The translations under genes and the position numbers were made by a program. From Rathayibacter sp. VKM Ac-2760 (lineage in GTDB: Bacteria; Actinomycetota; Actinomycetes; Actinomycetales; Microbacteriaceae), in assembly GCF_009834185.1 (NCBI RefSeq), contig NZ_CP047175.1, positions 1 to 64,000 of the forward strand: a stretch of DNA of 64,000 nt, given 5' to 3'. The number at the start of each line of letters is the position of its first letter. The first letter of the stretch is position 1. Of the stretch, positions 34,216 through 43,653 are shown piece after piece. The notes beneath the pieces were generated by a model. That model did not search any database. It worked only from the letters and a program-made list of their open reading frames with translations, and was not told where the DNA came from.

Positions 34216-34938
34216 ATGAACGACTCCGAACCGCGTAACCCGTTCACCAAGAAGGGCTTCATCGTCGGAGCCGCCATCGTCGGAGTACTCGCCCTCGCCG
34301 GCATCGTGCTCGGCGTGACGTCCCTGGACGCCGGGGGAGGCGGCACCACCGCCGCCACCCCCGGCACCTCCACCCCCAGCTCCACCATCTCGGCGGACGC
34401 CGAGAGCGTGTGCGGACTCCCGGGATACGACGAGACCGGAACTCTCACCGCCGCACCGACGACGGAATGGACCATCGTCGGCACGATGGCCGCCCCGAAC
34501 TCGGAGACAGCCGGACCAGGAACCACCGACGATGACGGCGTGCGACGTTGCTACGCACACACCGTCGACGGCGCGCTCTTCGCGGTCGCGAACGTCTGGG
34601 CCATGGGCTCGAACGCACGCCTGGGCGATGCCATCACCGACAAGCTGACCGTTCCCGGCCCCGGCCGCGACGCAGCGCTGGCGAAGGACACTCCTCAGTC
34701 GAACACGGGTCTCAGCGCCCAGATTGCTGGCTTCAAGCTGCTCTCTTACAGCGGCGACAGCGCAACGATCGATATCGCCTTCCGCCTCAGCAATGGATCG
34801 ATCGCAAGCAGCGCAACAGACGTTGCCTGGTCAGACGGTGACTGGAAGGTACAGCTCACCGACAACGGCGACTCGGCCTACAACCCCGTCGCGCTACAAA
34901 ACCTCGGCGGGTACGTGCCCTGGGCAGGTGTCGCATGA
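34216..34938 (+). CDS. VirB8/TcpC-like conjugation protein
   Basis: 240 residues with a short cytosolic N-terminus (NPFTKKGF), one membrane segment (about 15-36), a Gly/Thr/Ser linker and an extracytoplasmic domain. The domain contains WTIVGTMAAPNSE, RRCYAHTVDGALFAVANVWAMG and a C-terminal TDVAWSDGDWKVQL. The last pattern (W..GDW.v) is common in actinobacterial conjugation proteins of the VirB8/TcpC-like class. The stop overlaps the next start by 4 bases (ATGA). Confidence 0.7.
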   Translation: MNDSEPRNPFTKKGFIVGAAIVGVLALAGIVLGVTSLDAGGGGTTAATPGTSTPSSTISADAESVCGLPGYDETGTLTAAPTTEWTIVGTMAAPNSETAGPGTTDDDGVRRCYAHTVDGALFAVANVWAMGSNARLGDAITDKLTVPGPGRDAALAKDTPQSNTGLSAQIAGFKLLSYSGDSATIDIAFRLSNGSIASSATDVAWSDGDWKVQLTDNGDSAYNPVALQNLGGYVPWAGVA

Positions 34939-36581
34939 CCCTCCTCGCCACCGAAACCGCGCCTCCCGCATCGGAGTGCGACTTCTTCGACTTCCCCTGC
35001 AAGCTCAACGAGGGCATCGGCAACGTGGTCTCAGTTGCTGCGAACGATGCGTTGCAGCAGTTCGTCAACAACATCATGGAGGGCTACGGAAAGGCCCTCG
35101 CCTCTCTCGGCACCCTCTGGGTGCGCGTGCCTTCGCCGGTCACGGTCGTGGATCAGGGCGGCGGAGTGAACGGTGGCGGAACTCCGCCGCAGCCGGAGGC
35201 GTTCGAGACGATTCTCGGCTACGTGACGTGGGTGTCCGCGGGTCTGGCCGTCATGTCCCTCATCATCGCCGGCGTGATGATGGCCTCCCGACGCCGGCAC
35301 GGCGACGGCGAGGCTCACATGGGCCGCATCGGCGTGATCATCATGGCCGTGCTGCTCCTGTCCTCAGCGTCGGCGCTCGTGACCGGGTTCCTGCCGCTGG
35401 CGATGCACCTCAACGAGTCCTCGAGCGTCGTCGGCTGGGTGCAGGGCCAGTTGCAGTGGTACACCGGCGGTATCGCGATCCTCTCGATCCTCGTCGCCGC
35501 GGGTCGCATGGTGTGGACGCAGCGCGCGATGCCGTTGCGCGAGCTCGCGGGGTCGGTCCTGACGCTGATCGCCGTGGCCGGGGCCGGCCTCGTCGTGATC
35601 CGCCTCGCGACCTCCGCGGGCGATGCGTTCTCCGTCTGGATCCTCGACAACTCGACCGACTGCAGCGTCACCAACGGGGAGTCGAACTGCTTCGGCACGA
35701 CGGTCGGAGCGATGATCGGGATGACGATGGCGTCGCAGAACTCCATCGGCCTGATCGGACTGTTCCTGCTGGGCATGCTCGCCGTGTTCATGACCTACGT
35801 GCAGATCGCGCTGATGGTGTTCCGCGGCGCGATGCTCGTCGTCCTCGCCGGCATCTTCCCGATCGCCGCCGCAGCGACGAACACGGAAATCGGTCGGCAG
35901 TGGTTCAAGAAGGCGATGGCCTGGACCCTCGCCTTCATCCTCTACAAGCCCGCCGCGGCGATCGTCTACGCGATCGCGTTCCGGATGACCGGCACCGACC
36001 TGTTCAAGTCAGACGGCACCGGGCTCTTCCAGATCGTCACGGGCCTCGCGCTGATGCTCATCGCGCTCATCGCCCTGCCTGCACTGATGCGCTTCCTCGT
36101 CCCGGCCGTCTCCTCGGTCGGCGGTGGCGGGGCGGCGGGCCTGTTGCTGGGCGCCGCGGCTCTCTCGGCCGCGGGTGATGTCGCGACGGGCGCGATCCGC
36201 GCCAGCAACAACGGAGGCGGTGGTGGCGGGAACGGCGGCGGTGGAGGCGGCAATAGCTCGTCCACGGACGGACCGTCCGGCAGCACGTCGACACCGGGCT
36301 CTCCGGCGTCGACGTCGGCCGCGGACCCGTCAGGGTCGGCATCGACGGTCGGCAGCGGCGCCGGTGCTGGTGCGGGAAGCGCGGCGACCAGCGGCGCGGG
36401 AGCTGCCGCGTCGAGCGGCGCCGGGGCCGGGGCAGCCGCGAGCGGCGCCGCGGCGGCGGCTGGCCCGATTGGCGCCGGTATCGCCGTCGCAACGAAGGCC
36501 GCGGAGGGCGCGAAGCGTGCCGCGCAGGCCGTGAAGGCCGGCACCGAAGAGGCGACCGGCAGCAACGAGAGCGGGAGCTAA
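34935..36581 (+). CDS. VirB6-like polytopic conjugation protein
   Basis: 548 residues. About six to eight hydrophobic segments occupy residues about 95-400, for example SAGLAVMSLIIAGVMMA, IGVIIMAVLLLSSASALV, LIGLFLLGMLAVFMTYVQIALMVF and GLALMLIALIALPALM. They are followed by about 130 residues of Gly/Ala/Ser low-complexity sequence. The N-terminus carries a CDFFDFPCKLNEGI motif shared with actinobacterial VirB6/TrbL-type proteins. It would form the inner-membrane part of the channel. It is coupled to the preceding gene and 3 bases from the next, so one transcript is expected. Confidence 0.82.
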   Translation: MTLLATETAPPASECDFFDFPCKLNEGIGNVVSVAANDALQQFVNNIMEGYGKALASLGTLWVRVPSPVTVVDQGGGVNGGGTPPQPEAFETILGYVTWVSAGLAVMSLIIAGVMMASRRRHGDGEAHMGRIGVIIMAVLLLSSASALVTGFLPLAMHLNESSSVVGWVQGQLQWYTGGIAILSILVAAGRMVWTQRAMPLRELAGSVLTLIAVAGAGLVVIRLATSAGDAFSVWILDNSTDCSVTNGESNCFGTTVGAMIGMTMASQNSIGLIGLFLLGMLAVFMTYVQIALMVFRGAMLVVLAGIFPIAAAATNTEIGRQWFKKAMAWTLAFILYKPAAAIVYAIAFRMTGTDLFKSDGTGLFQIVTGLALMLIALIALPALMRFLVPAVSSVGGGGAAGLLLGAAALSAAGDVATGAIRASNNGGGGGGNGGGGGGNSSSTDGPSGSTSTPGSPASTSAADPSGSASTVGSGAGAGAGSAATSGAGAAASSGAGAGAAASGAAAAAGPIGAGIAVATKAAEGAKRAAQAVKAGTEEATGSNESGS

Positions 36582-36584
36582 CCC

Positions 36585-38096
36585 ATGTCGAGCACAGCAA
36601 CCGAGCCGACCAAGGCTCGTACGTACGGCAACTGGCGAAAGCCTCAGACCGCCGGTCTCGGCGGGCTCGGGCAGCTCGCCACCCTCGTGATGTTCGTGGG
36701 CATCGTCGCCTCGATCATCGCGTCCATGTTCTCCGGCCTTGGGCCGGCACTCATCGTCGCCGCCATCTTCGGCGGCATCCTCCTGACCGTCTCGGTCAAG
36801 GACAAGCACGGGCAGAGCGCCCTCGGAAGGATGGTGGTCCGCGTGAACTGGTGGCGTACCAAGAGCAAGGGAGCGAACATCTACCGCTCCGGCCCGACCG
36901 GACGTGCCAAGTGGGGCACCTTTCAGCTGCCGGGCTTGGCCGCGGCGTCTCAGCTCACCGAGCACGAGGACTCCCACGGTCGCCGGTTTGCTCTGATCAG
37001 CACCCCGATGACAAAGCACTTCACCGTCGTGCTGGCGACGGAGCCGGACGGCGCCGCGCTGGTGGATCAGGAGCAGATCAACAACCAGGTCGCGGAGTAC
37101 GGCATCTGGCTCGCCAACCTCGGAGACGAGCCCGGCATCGAGGCGGCCTCCGTGACGGTCGAGACGGCTCCCGACACGGGCACGCGCCTGCGCGGTGAGG
37201 TCGAGGGGTCGATGGACCCGGACGCGCCGCTGTTCGCGCGAGCAATGCTCCAAGAGGTCGTAGAGACCTACCCGGTCGGATCGGCCACGATCCACGCCTA
37301 CATCGCGCTCACGTTCACGGCGACGGCGCGGATCAACGGGAAGCGCCGCAATGCCAAGGAGGTCGCCGCGGACCTCTCCGCCCGTATCCCTGGCTTGACG
37401 TCTTCTCTCGCGGCGACGGGGGCGGGCGCCGCGCGGCCCCTGAGCGCGCAGGAGCTGTGCGAGGTCATCCGCACCGCGTATGACCCGGACGCGGCGCTCT
37501 TGATCGATCAGGCGCGCGCAGAGGGCGAGACGGCGGACCTGTCCTGGACCGACGTCGGCCCTGCGGGCGCCGAAGCGCACTGGGACTCCTACCGTCACGA
37601 CGGAGCGGTGTCGACGTCGTGGACGATGACCGCCCCGCCGCGCGGCGTGGTCCAGTCGAACATCCTCGCCCGCCTGCTCGCACCGCACCGTGACATCGCC
37701 CGCAAGCGCGTGACACTGCTCTACCGGCCTATCGATCCCGCTCGAGCGGCGGCGCTGGTGGAGGCGGACCTGAACGCGGCCCAGTTCAACTCCTCCGCGT
37801 CCACCAAGCCCACCGCCCGCTCCACGTTATCCACACGTTCTGCACAGGCGACGGCCGCGGAGGAAGCCTCCGGCGCCGGGCTGATGAACTTCGGCCTGAT
37901 CGTCACCGCGACCACGCTGCAGCGTGGCCAGGAGCCCGAAGCGCGCGCCGCGATCGACTCCCTCACCTCAGCCGCCCGACTGCGGATGCGGCCGGCGTTC
38001 GGGTCGCAGGACTCCGCCTTCGCCGCCGCGCTCCCGCTGGGGCTGGTCCTGCCCCGGCACCTGCGCATCCCCAACGAAATGCGGGAAATCCTGTGA
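36585..38096 (+). CDS. SCO6880-family conjugation protein
   Basis: 503 residues. Two close hydrophobic segments near residues 28-65 (LATLVMFVGIVASIIASMF and ALIVAAIFGGILL), as in the PrgI-like anchor, are followed by a large soluble domain. The YGNWRKP opening, the RSGPTGRAKWGTFQLPGLAA block and the HFTVVLATEPDG block are typical of the SCO6880 family, which supplies the N-terminal portion of VirB4-type machines in actinobacteria. The ATPase motor is encoded separately by the next gene. A 112-base gap with a short inverted region separates them. Confidence 0.85.
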   Translation: MSSTATEPTKARTYGNWRKPQTAGLGGLGQLATLVMFVGIVASIIASMFSGLGPALIVAAIFGGILLTVSVKDKHGQSALGRMVVRVNWWRTKSKGANIYRSGPTGRAKWGTFQLPGLAAASQLTEHEDSHGRRFALISTPMTKHFTVVLATEPDGAALVDQEQINNQVAEYGIWLANLGDEPGIEAASVTVETAPDTGTRLRGEVEGSMDPDAPLFARAMLQEVVETYPVGSATIHAYIALTFTATARINGKRRNAKEVAADLSARIPGLTSSLAATGAGAARPLSAQELCEVIRTAYDPDAALLIDQARAEGETADLSWTDVGPAGAEAHWDSYRHDGAVSTSWTMTAPPRGVVQSNILARLLAPHRDIARKRVTLLYRPIDPARAAALVEADLNAAQFNSSASTKPTARSTLSTRSAQATAAEEASGAGLMNFGLIVTATTLQRGQEPEARAAIDSLTSAARLRMRPAFGSQDSAFAAALPLGLVLPRHLRIPNEMREIL

Positions 38097-38208
38097 CACA
38101 CCCCGCCACCACCAGGACGGCACTGGACACACGTCCGGTGCCGTCCCGGGTTAACCCTCAGCCCTCACCCGTCTTTGTCGTCGTTCCGACCCTTCTTGGA
38201 GGCCCCCA

Positions 38209-40176
38209 GTGAGCAGCACCACCAAGTTCTTCTCCCGCCACCGCGACACCGAGCCCGTCGACGCCCCCGCCGACGTCGACGGAGACGAGCTGCCGACCGG
38301 CGCCGTCGACGTCGACCAGAGCGAGGACGCCGGCGACGTCGACGCGCTCGACTCGGCCACGCCCACGGGCGCGGTCGGAGCCCCGACGACGGCGCAGGCC
38401 GCGGCGACATCGACGGACGCTCGCGCCCGTTCACGCCGCGCGCGGAAGGCTGAAGAGGAGGACGCCGCCGCAGCTCGCGCCGCCAGCTCTCCTCTCGCCC
38501 GCGAGAAGCCCTCCAAGCGGTCGCGGAAAAAGCGAGCGATCCCGCACCAGGGCGGCAGACAGAACATCGAGAAGGAGTCGGCGCCGAAGCGCCCGATGCG
38601 GCCGACGTCGACGGGATGGCTCGGCCGCGGCGGCGGACAGGCCATCTCGATCCAGCCCGCCGATGAGTTCCGCGCGACAACCGTGCAGGTGTGCGGGCTG
38701 TACCCGTTCTCGGTCGGAACCGGCACGCCCATGATCGGCGTGCCGTTGGGGAAGAACCTCACCACCGGGGCCTCCGTGTTGTGCGACCCGATCAGCTGGT
38801 TCCAGCGGGCGCAGCTCATCTCCAACCCATCGATGTTCGTCCTCGGCAAGCCGGGACTGGGGAAGTCCTCGCTGACCCGCCGCATGGCCACCGGGCTCGC
38901 CGGATACGGCACCATCCCGCTGGTCCTCGGAGATCTGAAGCCCGACTACGTGGACCTCATCCGCGCGATGGAAGGACAGGTCATCACCCTCGGCCGCGAC
39001 CGCGGCTACCTCAACATCCTCGACCCCGGCGAGGCGACCAGCGCGGCGAAGCGCCTCCGCGACGACGCCGACCAGGCGCTCGAGCAAGCCGCGGAGCTCG
39101 ACGCCCGCGGCGGCGACTCCAAGGAACTGCACCTGCGCGCGGTGAAAGCGCAGCGCCTCGCCGCACAGGTCCTCGCGGACGCTCACGGCCGCCGGCACAC
39201 GATGATCGCAGCGCTCCTGACGATCCTCCGCTCCCAGCCGCCCACGGACCGGGAGGAGACGATCATCGACCGGGCGCTCAAGTACCTGGACGAGCACCAC
39301 GAGGGCATCCCCGTCCTCGCAGACCTCCTCGCCGTCATCCAAGCCGCGCCGGACGAGATTCGACAGGTCGCCCTCGACCGCAACGACCTCAAGCGGTACA
39401 AGGAAATCACCGAGAACCTCGAAGCCTCCCTCATCGGCCTCACCTCCGGCGGCCGGCTGGGCGAGATCTTCTCCCGCCACACGACGACCCCCATGCGGCG
39501 GGACCGGCCCGTGGTCTACGACGTGTCCTCAATCGATGACTCCGAAGGCGACCTCCAGGCGGCGATCCTCCTTGCATGCTGGTCCGCGGGGTTCGGGACG
39601 GTCAACGTCGCCGCGGCGCTGGCCGACGCGGGGATCGAGCCCCGCCGGCACTACTTCGTGATCCTGGACGAGCTGTGGCGGGCGCTGCGGGCGGGAAAGG
39701 GCATGGTCGATCGCGTCGACGCGCTCACCCGCCTGAACCGTGCCCGCGGTGTCGGCCTGGCGATGATCAGCCACACCATGTCCGACCTCCTCGCGCTTTC
39801 CAGCGAGGAGGACCGGATGAAGGCTCGCGGCTTCGTGGAACGCTCCGGCATGGTCATCTGCGGCGGCCTTCCCGGTGCGGAGATGCCCCTGCTCACGTCG
39901 GCGGTGCCGCTGTCCTCGAAGGAGCAGGAGATGCTCACGAGCTGGCAGGACCCGCCCGCCTGGGATGGCGTCTCCGGGAAGGAAGCGGACCCGCCTGGCC
40001 GTGGCCTGTTCCTGATCAAGGTGGGTGGCCGTCCCGGCATCCCCGTCCGCGTTCACCTGACCGGGGCGGAAAAGGACGTCAACGACACTAACAAGCTCTG
40101 GCACACCACGAGCCGCGCAGGCCGCGCGAACGAGCCGCTGGCGACCGATCCGGTCGTGGTGGAGATTCTGCCGTGA
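38209..40176 (+). CDS. VirB4-like transfer ATPase
   Basis: 655 residues. The first 130 are disordered and highly charged. The ATPase domain has Walker A GKPGLGKSS (about 222-230) and a Walker B-like YFVILDELWRALR (about 483-495), followed by GLAMISHTMSDLLAL, as in VirB4/TraC motors. It energises pilus or channel assembly together with the SCO6880-type protein. GTG at 38209 lies after GGAGGCCCCC. It overlaps the next gene by 4 bases. Confidence 0.88.
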   Translation: MSSTTKFFSRHRDTEPVDAPADVDGDELPTGAVDVDQSEDAGDVDALDSATPTGAVGAPTTAQAAATSTDARARSRRARKAEEEDAAAARAASSPLAREKPSKRSRKKRAIPHQGGRQNIEKESAPKRPMRPTSTGWLGRGGGQAISIQPADEFRATTVQVCGLYPFSVGTGTPMIGVPLGKNLTTGASVLCDPISWFQRAQLISNPSMFVLGKPGLGKSSLTRRMATGLAGYGTIPLVLGDLKPDYVDLIRAMEGQVITLGRDRGYLNILDPGEATSAAKRLRDDADQALEQAAELDARGGDSKELHLRAVKAQRLAAQVLADAHGRRHTMIAALLTILRSQPPTDREETIIDRALKYLDEHHEGIPVLADLLAVIQAAPDEIRQVALDRNDLKRYKEITENLEASLIGLTSGGRLGEIFSRHTTTPMRRDRPVVYDVSSIDDSEGDLQAAILLACWSAGFGTVNVAAALADAGIEPRRHYFVILDELWRALRAGKGMVDRVDALTRLNRARGVGLAMISHTMSDLLALSSEEDRMKARGFVERSGMVICGGLPGAEMPLLTSAVPLSSKEQEMLTSWQDPPAWDGVSGKEADPPGRGLFLIKVGGRPGIPVRVHLTGAEKDVNDTNKLWHTTSRAGRANEPLATDPVVVEILP

Positions 40177-40367
40177 GCGTCCTCGTCGCCCTCGGTGCAA
40201 GCTGCGTCGCGCTCGGCGCGGCCGGCGCCGCGATCGTCAGCGTGATCGCCGCCCACCGTCGGGGTGCGGCGGAGCGCGATCGGTTTCTGCTCACGGGCTG
40301 CTGGACCGGGGTCGCCCTGATGGCGGGCTTCGTCGCCTGGGATCAGTGGGACCGGGTGATCGCGTGA
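40173..40367 (+). CDS. Small two-span membrane protein of the transfer operon
   Basis: 64 residues with two hydrophobic helices (about 3-25 and 42-58) separated by the basic loop AHRRGAAERDR. GTG at 40173 overlaps the VirB4 stop by 4 bases and its own stop overlaps the next start (GTGA). It lies between VirB4 and VirD4, so it is likely a channel accessory; no family is recognised. Confidence 0.6.
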   Translation: MSVLVALGASCVALGAAGAAIVSVIAAHRRGAAERDRFLLTGCWTGVALMAGFVAWDQWDRVIA

Positions 40368-40624
40368 GCTGCACGTCGATGGTCGTCTACGACGGCTACC
40401 TCTGGGGCTGCTCGATGACGTCGACGCTCCCGCACTCGCACCACATGACGGACCTGCCGGTCGAGTACGCCGACAACGGCCAGGCCGTCCTCACCTGGGG
40501 CTCGAGCTGCGAGGCCGCGGCAGCCGACGCGACGCCGCGCTACGACGGGCCGATCTACGAGCGGTGCGAGCCGCGCCGCTTCCCGCCGGCGCCCGTGCCG
40601 CTCGCGGACCTGGTGACCTCGTGA
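40364..40624 (+). CDS. Small Cys/His-rich protein of the transfer operon
   Basis: 86 residues from the GTG at 40364, coupled to the gene before it. It has four cysteines and a histidine cluster (SCTSM, WGCSM, LPHSHHM, SSCEAA, ERCEP), which suggests metal binding. No signal peptide or membrane segment is present. Its place between VirB4 and VirD4 genes suggests a role in transfer or regulation, but no homologue is recognised. Confidence 0.55.
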   Translation: MSCTSMVVYDGYLWGCSMTSTLPHSHHMTDLPVEYADNGQAVLTWGSSCEAAAADATPRYDGPIYERCEPRRFPPAPVPLADLVTS

Positions 40625-40715
40625 CCGCTCCTCGCGCCTCCGCCGTAGCCGTCGAACACTTGACACCCGCTCGCACCCCTCTCATCAGCCCAGCATCGAC
40701 CGAAGGAGTCGCACC

Positions 40716-42518
40716 ATGAGCCTCACGAATAACCGCCGGAGGGAGCCCGGGAAGGCCAGTAACGGCTTCGGTATCGCGTTCGCGGCCGGCGCCGTCCTGG
40801 TCATCGCTCTGACCGTCTACATCGCGGTCCGGGTCGGATCAAAGGTCGACGGCATGAATCCCGACATGGACACCGACCCGTCGAACTTCTTCTCCGTCGT
40901 GCTCGACGTGTTCCGCGGCCGTCTCGTCTGGCCGTTCACCACAACACTCATCGTCGCCGGGATCGGTGCGATGGTCGTGCTGCTGGGCACCCTGTTCCTG
41001 GTCTCGAAGAACGCCGGCAGGAAGAACCGGACCGCGATCGACTGGACCGCCCGCCACACCGCGACGCCCGCGGAGATGAGCCACATGCGCGGGAAGGCAG
41101 CGAAGGAGAAGTCGGCTCGGCTGGGCGTGACGGACTCGTTCGGCGTCCCCATCGGCAACCTGCTGAGTGACGGCCGGCCGCTGTACGCCTCGTTCGAGGA
41201 CATGGTGCTGCTGCTCGCCGGCCCTCGCGTGGGCAAGTCGACGTCGTTCGTCATCCCCGCGATCGTCAACGCTCCCGGGTCGGTGGTGACGACCTCGAAC
41301 AAGCGCGACGTGCTCGACGCGACCCGTGATCTGCGGGCAGCTCGCGGGGCCGTGTGGGTGTTCGACCCCCAGCGCGTCGCGGTCGAGCCATCGTCCTGGT
41401 GGTGGAACCCCCTCTCTTACGTCACCGACGACACCAAGGCAGCGAAGCTCGCGCAGCACTTCGCGTCCGGATCCAGCGAGGTCGGCGCCCGCGCGGATGC
41501 GCACTTCGAGCCCGGCGGGCGGGAGCTGCTGTCGGCGCTGCTGCTGGCGGCGGCGCTGGACGGGCGCCCGATCACCGACGTCTATGAGTGGACGACCCAG
41601 CCGGAGGACGAGACGGCAGCGAAGATCCTGTCGGCGAGCGAGTTCCCGCTGATGGCGCGGAGCCTGCGGGGATTCCTGCGGTTGGAGCACCGAGAGCGCG
41701 GATCGATGTTCTCGACCGCCCGCCGTATGGCGTCCTGCTTGAAGGACTCCGGCACCCGCCAGTGGGTGAACCGGCAGGGTGAGAGCGACACCCGGCCGCA
41801 GTTCGATCCGGCCGCGTTCGTGCGCTCCACCGGGACGCTCTACAGCCTGTCCAAGGAGGGCGCCGGCAGCGCCGGCCCCCTCGTCCTCGCGCTGACCGCC
41901 GCGACCGTCGAGGCCGCGGAGGAGCTGGCAGCGGTGTCGCCCGGCGGCCGGATGCAGACGCCGATGCTCGGCGTGCTCGATGAGGCGGCGAACGTCTGCC
42001 GCTGGCGGGACCTCCCCGACCTCTACAGCCACTACGGCTCGCGGGGAATACCGATCATGGCGGTGTTCCAGTCCTGGTCGCAGGGCATCGGCGTGTTCGG
42101 CAAGGAGGGCATGTTCAAGCTCTGGTCGGCCGCGAACGTGAAGCTCTACGCCGGCGGAATCTCCGAGCCGGAGTTCCTGCGCATGGTGTCCGACCTGATC
42201 GGCACCTACGACCGGGAGACGACCTCCGCGAGCATGAACAAGGGTGTGCGCTCCACCACCAGCGCGTTGAAGCGCGAACTGATCCTCGACGTCGCGGAGC
42301 TGGCGAACCTCCCCACACCGAGGAAGGGCCGCAAGATTGGGCGCGCGGTGATGATGTCCTCCGGTAACCGTGCCGCGATCCTGCGCACCGTCCCGTGGTT
42401 CGACGGACCTAAGGCGCTGGTGGAGTCGATCAACGCTTCCATCGCGAACCACAAAGCGGGCACGCCCGCACCGACCACGCCGCCCCTCGTCACTACCGCA
42501 GCTATGGAGGAAGCATGA
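40716..42518 (+). CDS. VirD4/TraG-type coupling protein
   Basis: 600 residues. Two N-terminal membrane segments (about 18-42 and 66-92) are followed by the soluble ATPase domain. Walker A is GPRVGKSTS (about 170-178), and VLDEAANVCRWRDLP (about 418) is the Walker B region, followed by YGSRGIPIMAVFQSWSQG. This is the TraG/TraD (T4CP) pattern, with a C-terminal TraM-recognition-type region. It links the relaxase-DNA complex to the channel. No relaxase gene is in the window. GAAGGAGTCGC precedes the ATG at 40716, and the stop overlaps the DUF4913 start. Confidence 0.9.
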   Translation: MSLTNNRRREPGKASNGFGIAFAAGAVLVIALTVYIAVRVGSKVDGMNPDMDTDPSNFFSVVLDVFRGRLVWPFTTTLIVAGIGAMVVLLGTLFLVSKNAGRKNRTAIDWTARHTATPAEMSHMRGKAAKEKSARLGVTDSFGVPIGNLLSDGRPLYASFEDMVLLLAGPRVGKSTSFVIPAIVNAPGSVVTTSNKRDVLDATRDLRAARGAVWVFDPQRVAVEPSSWWWNPLSYVTDDTKAAKLAQHFASGSSEVGARADAHFEPGGRELLSALLLAAALDGRPITDVYEWTTQPEDETAAKILSASEFPLMARSLRGFLRLEHRERGSMFSTARRMASCLKDSGTRQWVNRQGESDTRPQFDPAAFVRSTGTLYSLSKEGAGSAGPLVLALTAATVEAAEELAAVSPGGRMQTPMLGVLDEAANVCRWRDLPDLYSHYGSRGIPIMAVFQSWSQGIGVFGKEGMFKLWSAANVKLYAGGISEPEFLRMVSDLIGTYDRETTSASMNKGVRSTTSALKRELILDVAELANLPTPRKGRKIGRAVMMSSGNRAAILRTVPWFDGPKALVESINASIANHKAGTPAPTTPPLVTTAAMEEA

Positions 42519-43000
42519 CCGCAGACGACTTCGACCCGTTCGGCGGCGAAGACGCCGCACCCGCCGCGGAACACGCTCCGGCACCAGACGAGGAGGCAGT
42601 AACGACCCACTACGGGTCCGCGGATGAGTTCGTGCGCAAGCAGCTCATCAGCACCTACCGCCGCCGGGTGATCGCCTACGGCTCCGGGGGCGGCATGCGC
42701 TGGAAAGCGGCCTGGTGGGAGAGCAAGGAGGCGGTGCAGCGCATCGAGGCCCTGTGGCGGGCGTGGGAGGCCGCCCGGCGAGACGAGACGGACGGGCCAA
42801 GCACCTGGTGGGTCAACCACTGCGACCCGCACATGAACGTGCTCCTGTCGATGGATGGGCCGTTCGCGGACTCGCGCGATGAGAACGACGTCGGGGATCC
42901 GCTGCCCTACACGCCGCCACCGGTCGGCATGTTCGAGGACGACAACCAGCCCCCGCTCTACACAGAAGTGGTGGCGGAGCGAGACGGCGCCGCACGCTGA
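42515..43000 (+). CDS. DUF4913 protein
   Basis: 161 residues overlapping the VirD4 stop by 4 bases. After an acidic N-terminus, the block WWESKEAVQRIEALWRAWEAARRD, then WWVNHCDPHMNVLLSMDGPF, matches the DUF4913 family found next to coupling proteins on actinobacterial conjugative elements. Its role is unknown; the gene order suggests it works with the coupling protein. Confidence 0.85.
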   Translation: MTADDFDPFGGEDAAPAAEHAPAPDEEAVTTHYGSADEFVRKQLISTYRRRVIAYGSGGGMRWKAAWWESKEAVQRIEALWRAWEAARRDETDGPSTWWVNHCDPHMNVLLSMDGPFADSRDENDVGDPLPYTPPPVGMFEDDNQPPLYTEVVAERDGAAR

Positions 43001-43275
43001 CCCTAACTACCGGAAACAAGCGTCCCTCTCACAAAAATTGACCTTATGTCAGTTCTCGGCCTATGCCGTCTCGTGGTGCGAGTCGTGGCGGAATTTGACG
43101 CTCAGCGTCCCGCCGATCGATTCCCATTCGGGATGGCACCCAGACCGGGAAGGCTCTGTGTCATGGGTCGGTGAGAAGCTGGCGCGTTGAGCGCGCATTC
43201 GAGCCCCTCAGCGGCAGAGATCGAACGAGATCTCTTCAACGGGCGACTGGTCGAGGACGTCCTGCGCAGGTTGCC

Positions 43276-43430
43276 TGTGGATAACTTACCCAGCAAGTGT
43301 TCAGCTTTGACTTCCAGCCGTGTAGTTCACGACCGAAGCGTGACCCAGCTCGAAAAACAGTCCGTTTCGGCCCCTGACGGCCCCCTGGCGGCTTGAGATC
43401 CTGTGGACAAACCGGGAGGTGTTTTCCACA
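43276..43430. promoter_or_regulatory. Cluster of three DnaA-box-like sites (candidate origin)
   Basis: TGTGGATAA (43276-43284) is a perfect reverse-strand DnaA box (TTATCCACA). TGTGGACAA (43402-43410) and TTTTCCACA (43422-43430) each differ at one position. Three such sites within 155 bases of a non-coding high-GC region are unlikely by chance. Confidence 0.55.
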
Positions 43431-43489
43431 TTTTTGCTGCGACAGAGGCGCAGAGCGGACCACTGGGTTACAGTTGTGAATGTAAACAG

Positions 43490-43536
43490 CCCCGATCTGC
43501 TCCTGAGCAGATTCGGTGCTCATAGGCAGATCGGGG
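43490..43536. repeat. 11-bp inverted repeat
   Basis: CCCCGATCTGC (43490-43500) and GCAGATCGGGG (43526-43536) are perfect inverted copies with a 25-base spacer that itself contains CTGCTCCTGAGCAG. It could be an RNA stem-loop in the leader of the small gene at 43654 or part of an origin of transfer. Confidence 0.6.
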
Positions 43537-43653
43537 CCGAGGGTGTCTGTGGAAGGACTCCTTGACCTTAGAGGTTCCATGACCTCTGCGTGAAGCGGGC
43601 TCCGGCCCGTTGACGCGACGCTGCCTCCCTCATAAAGAGAAGTGGAGCACGTG

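Larger units (their letters stand above)
43001..43653. other. Intergenic region with DnaA boxes and inverted repeats
   Basis: About 650 bases with no convincing gene. A 69-codon plus-strand frame at 43187-43396 starts with TTG and resembles no known protein. Structured features are listed separately: DnaA-box-like nonamers (43276-43430) and an 11-bp inverted repeat (43490-43536). GTTACA..TGTAAAC lies just before it. The region could hold an origin of replication or transfer. Confidence 0.5.

Noticed and set aside
37816..37824. DnaA-box-like TTATCCACA inside the SCO6880 gene
   Set aside because: Single copy inside coding sequence with no clustered partner sites.
43187..43396. 69-codon plus-strand frame in the candidate origin region
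   Set aside because: TTG start without a convincing ribosome site, no similarity to a known protein, and it contains DnaA-like sites.
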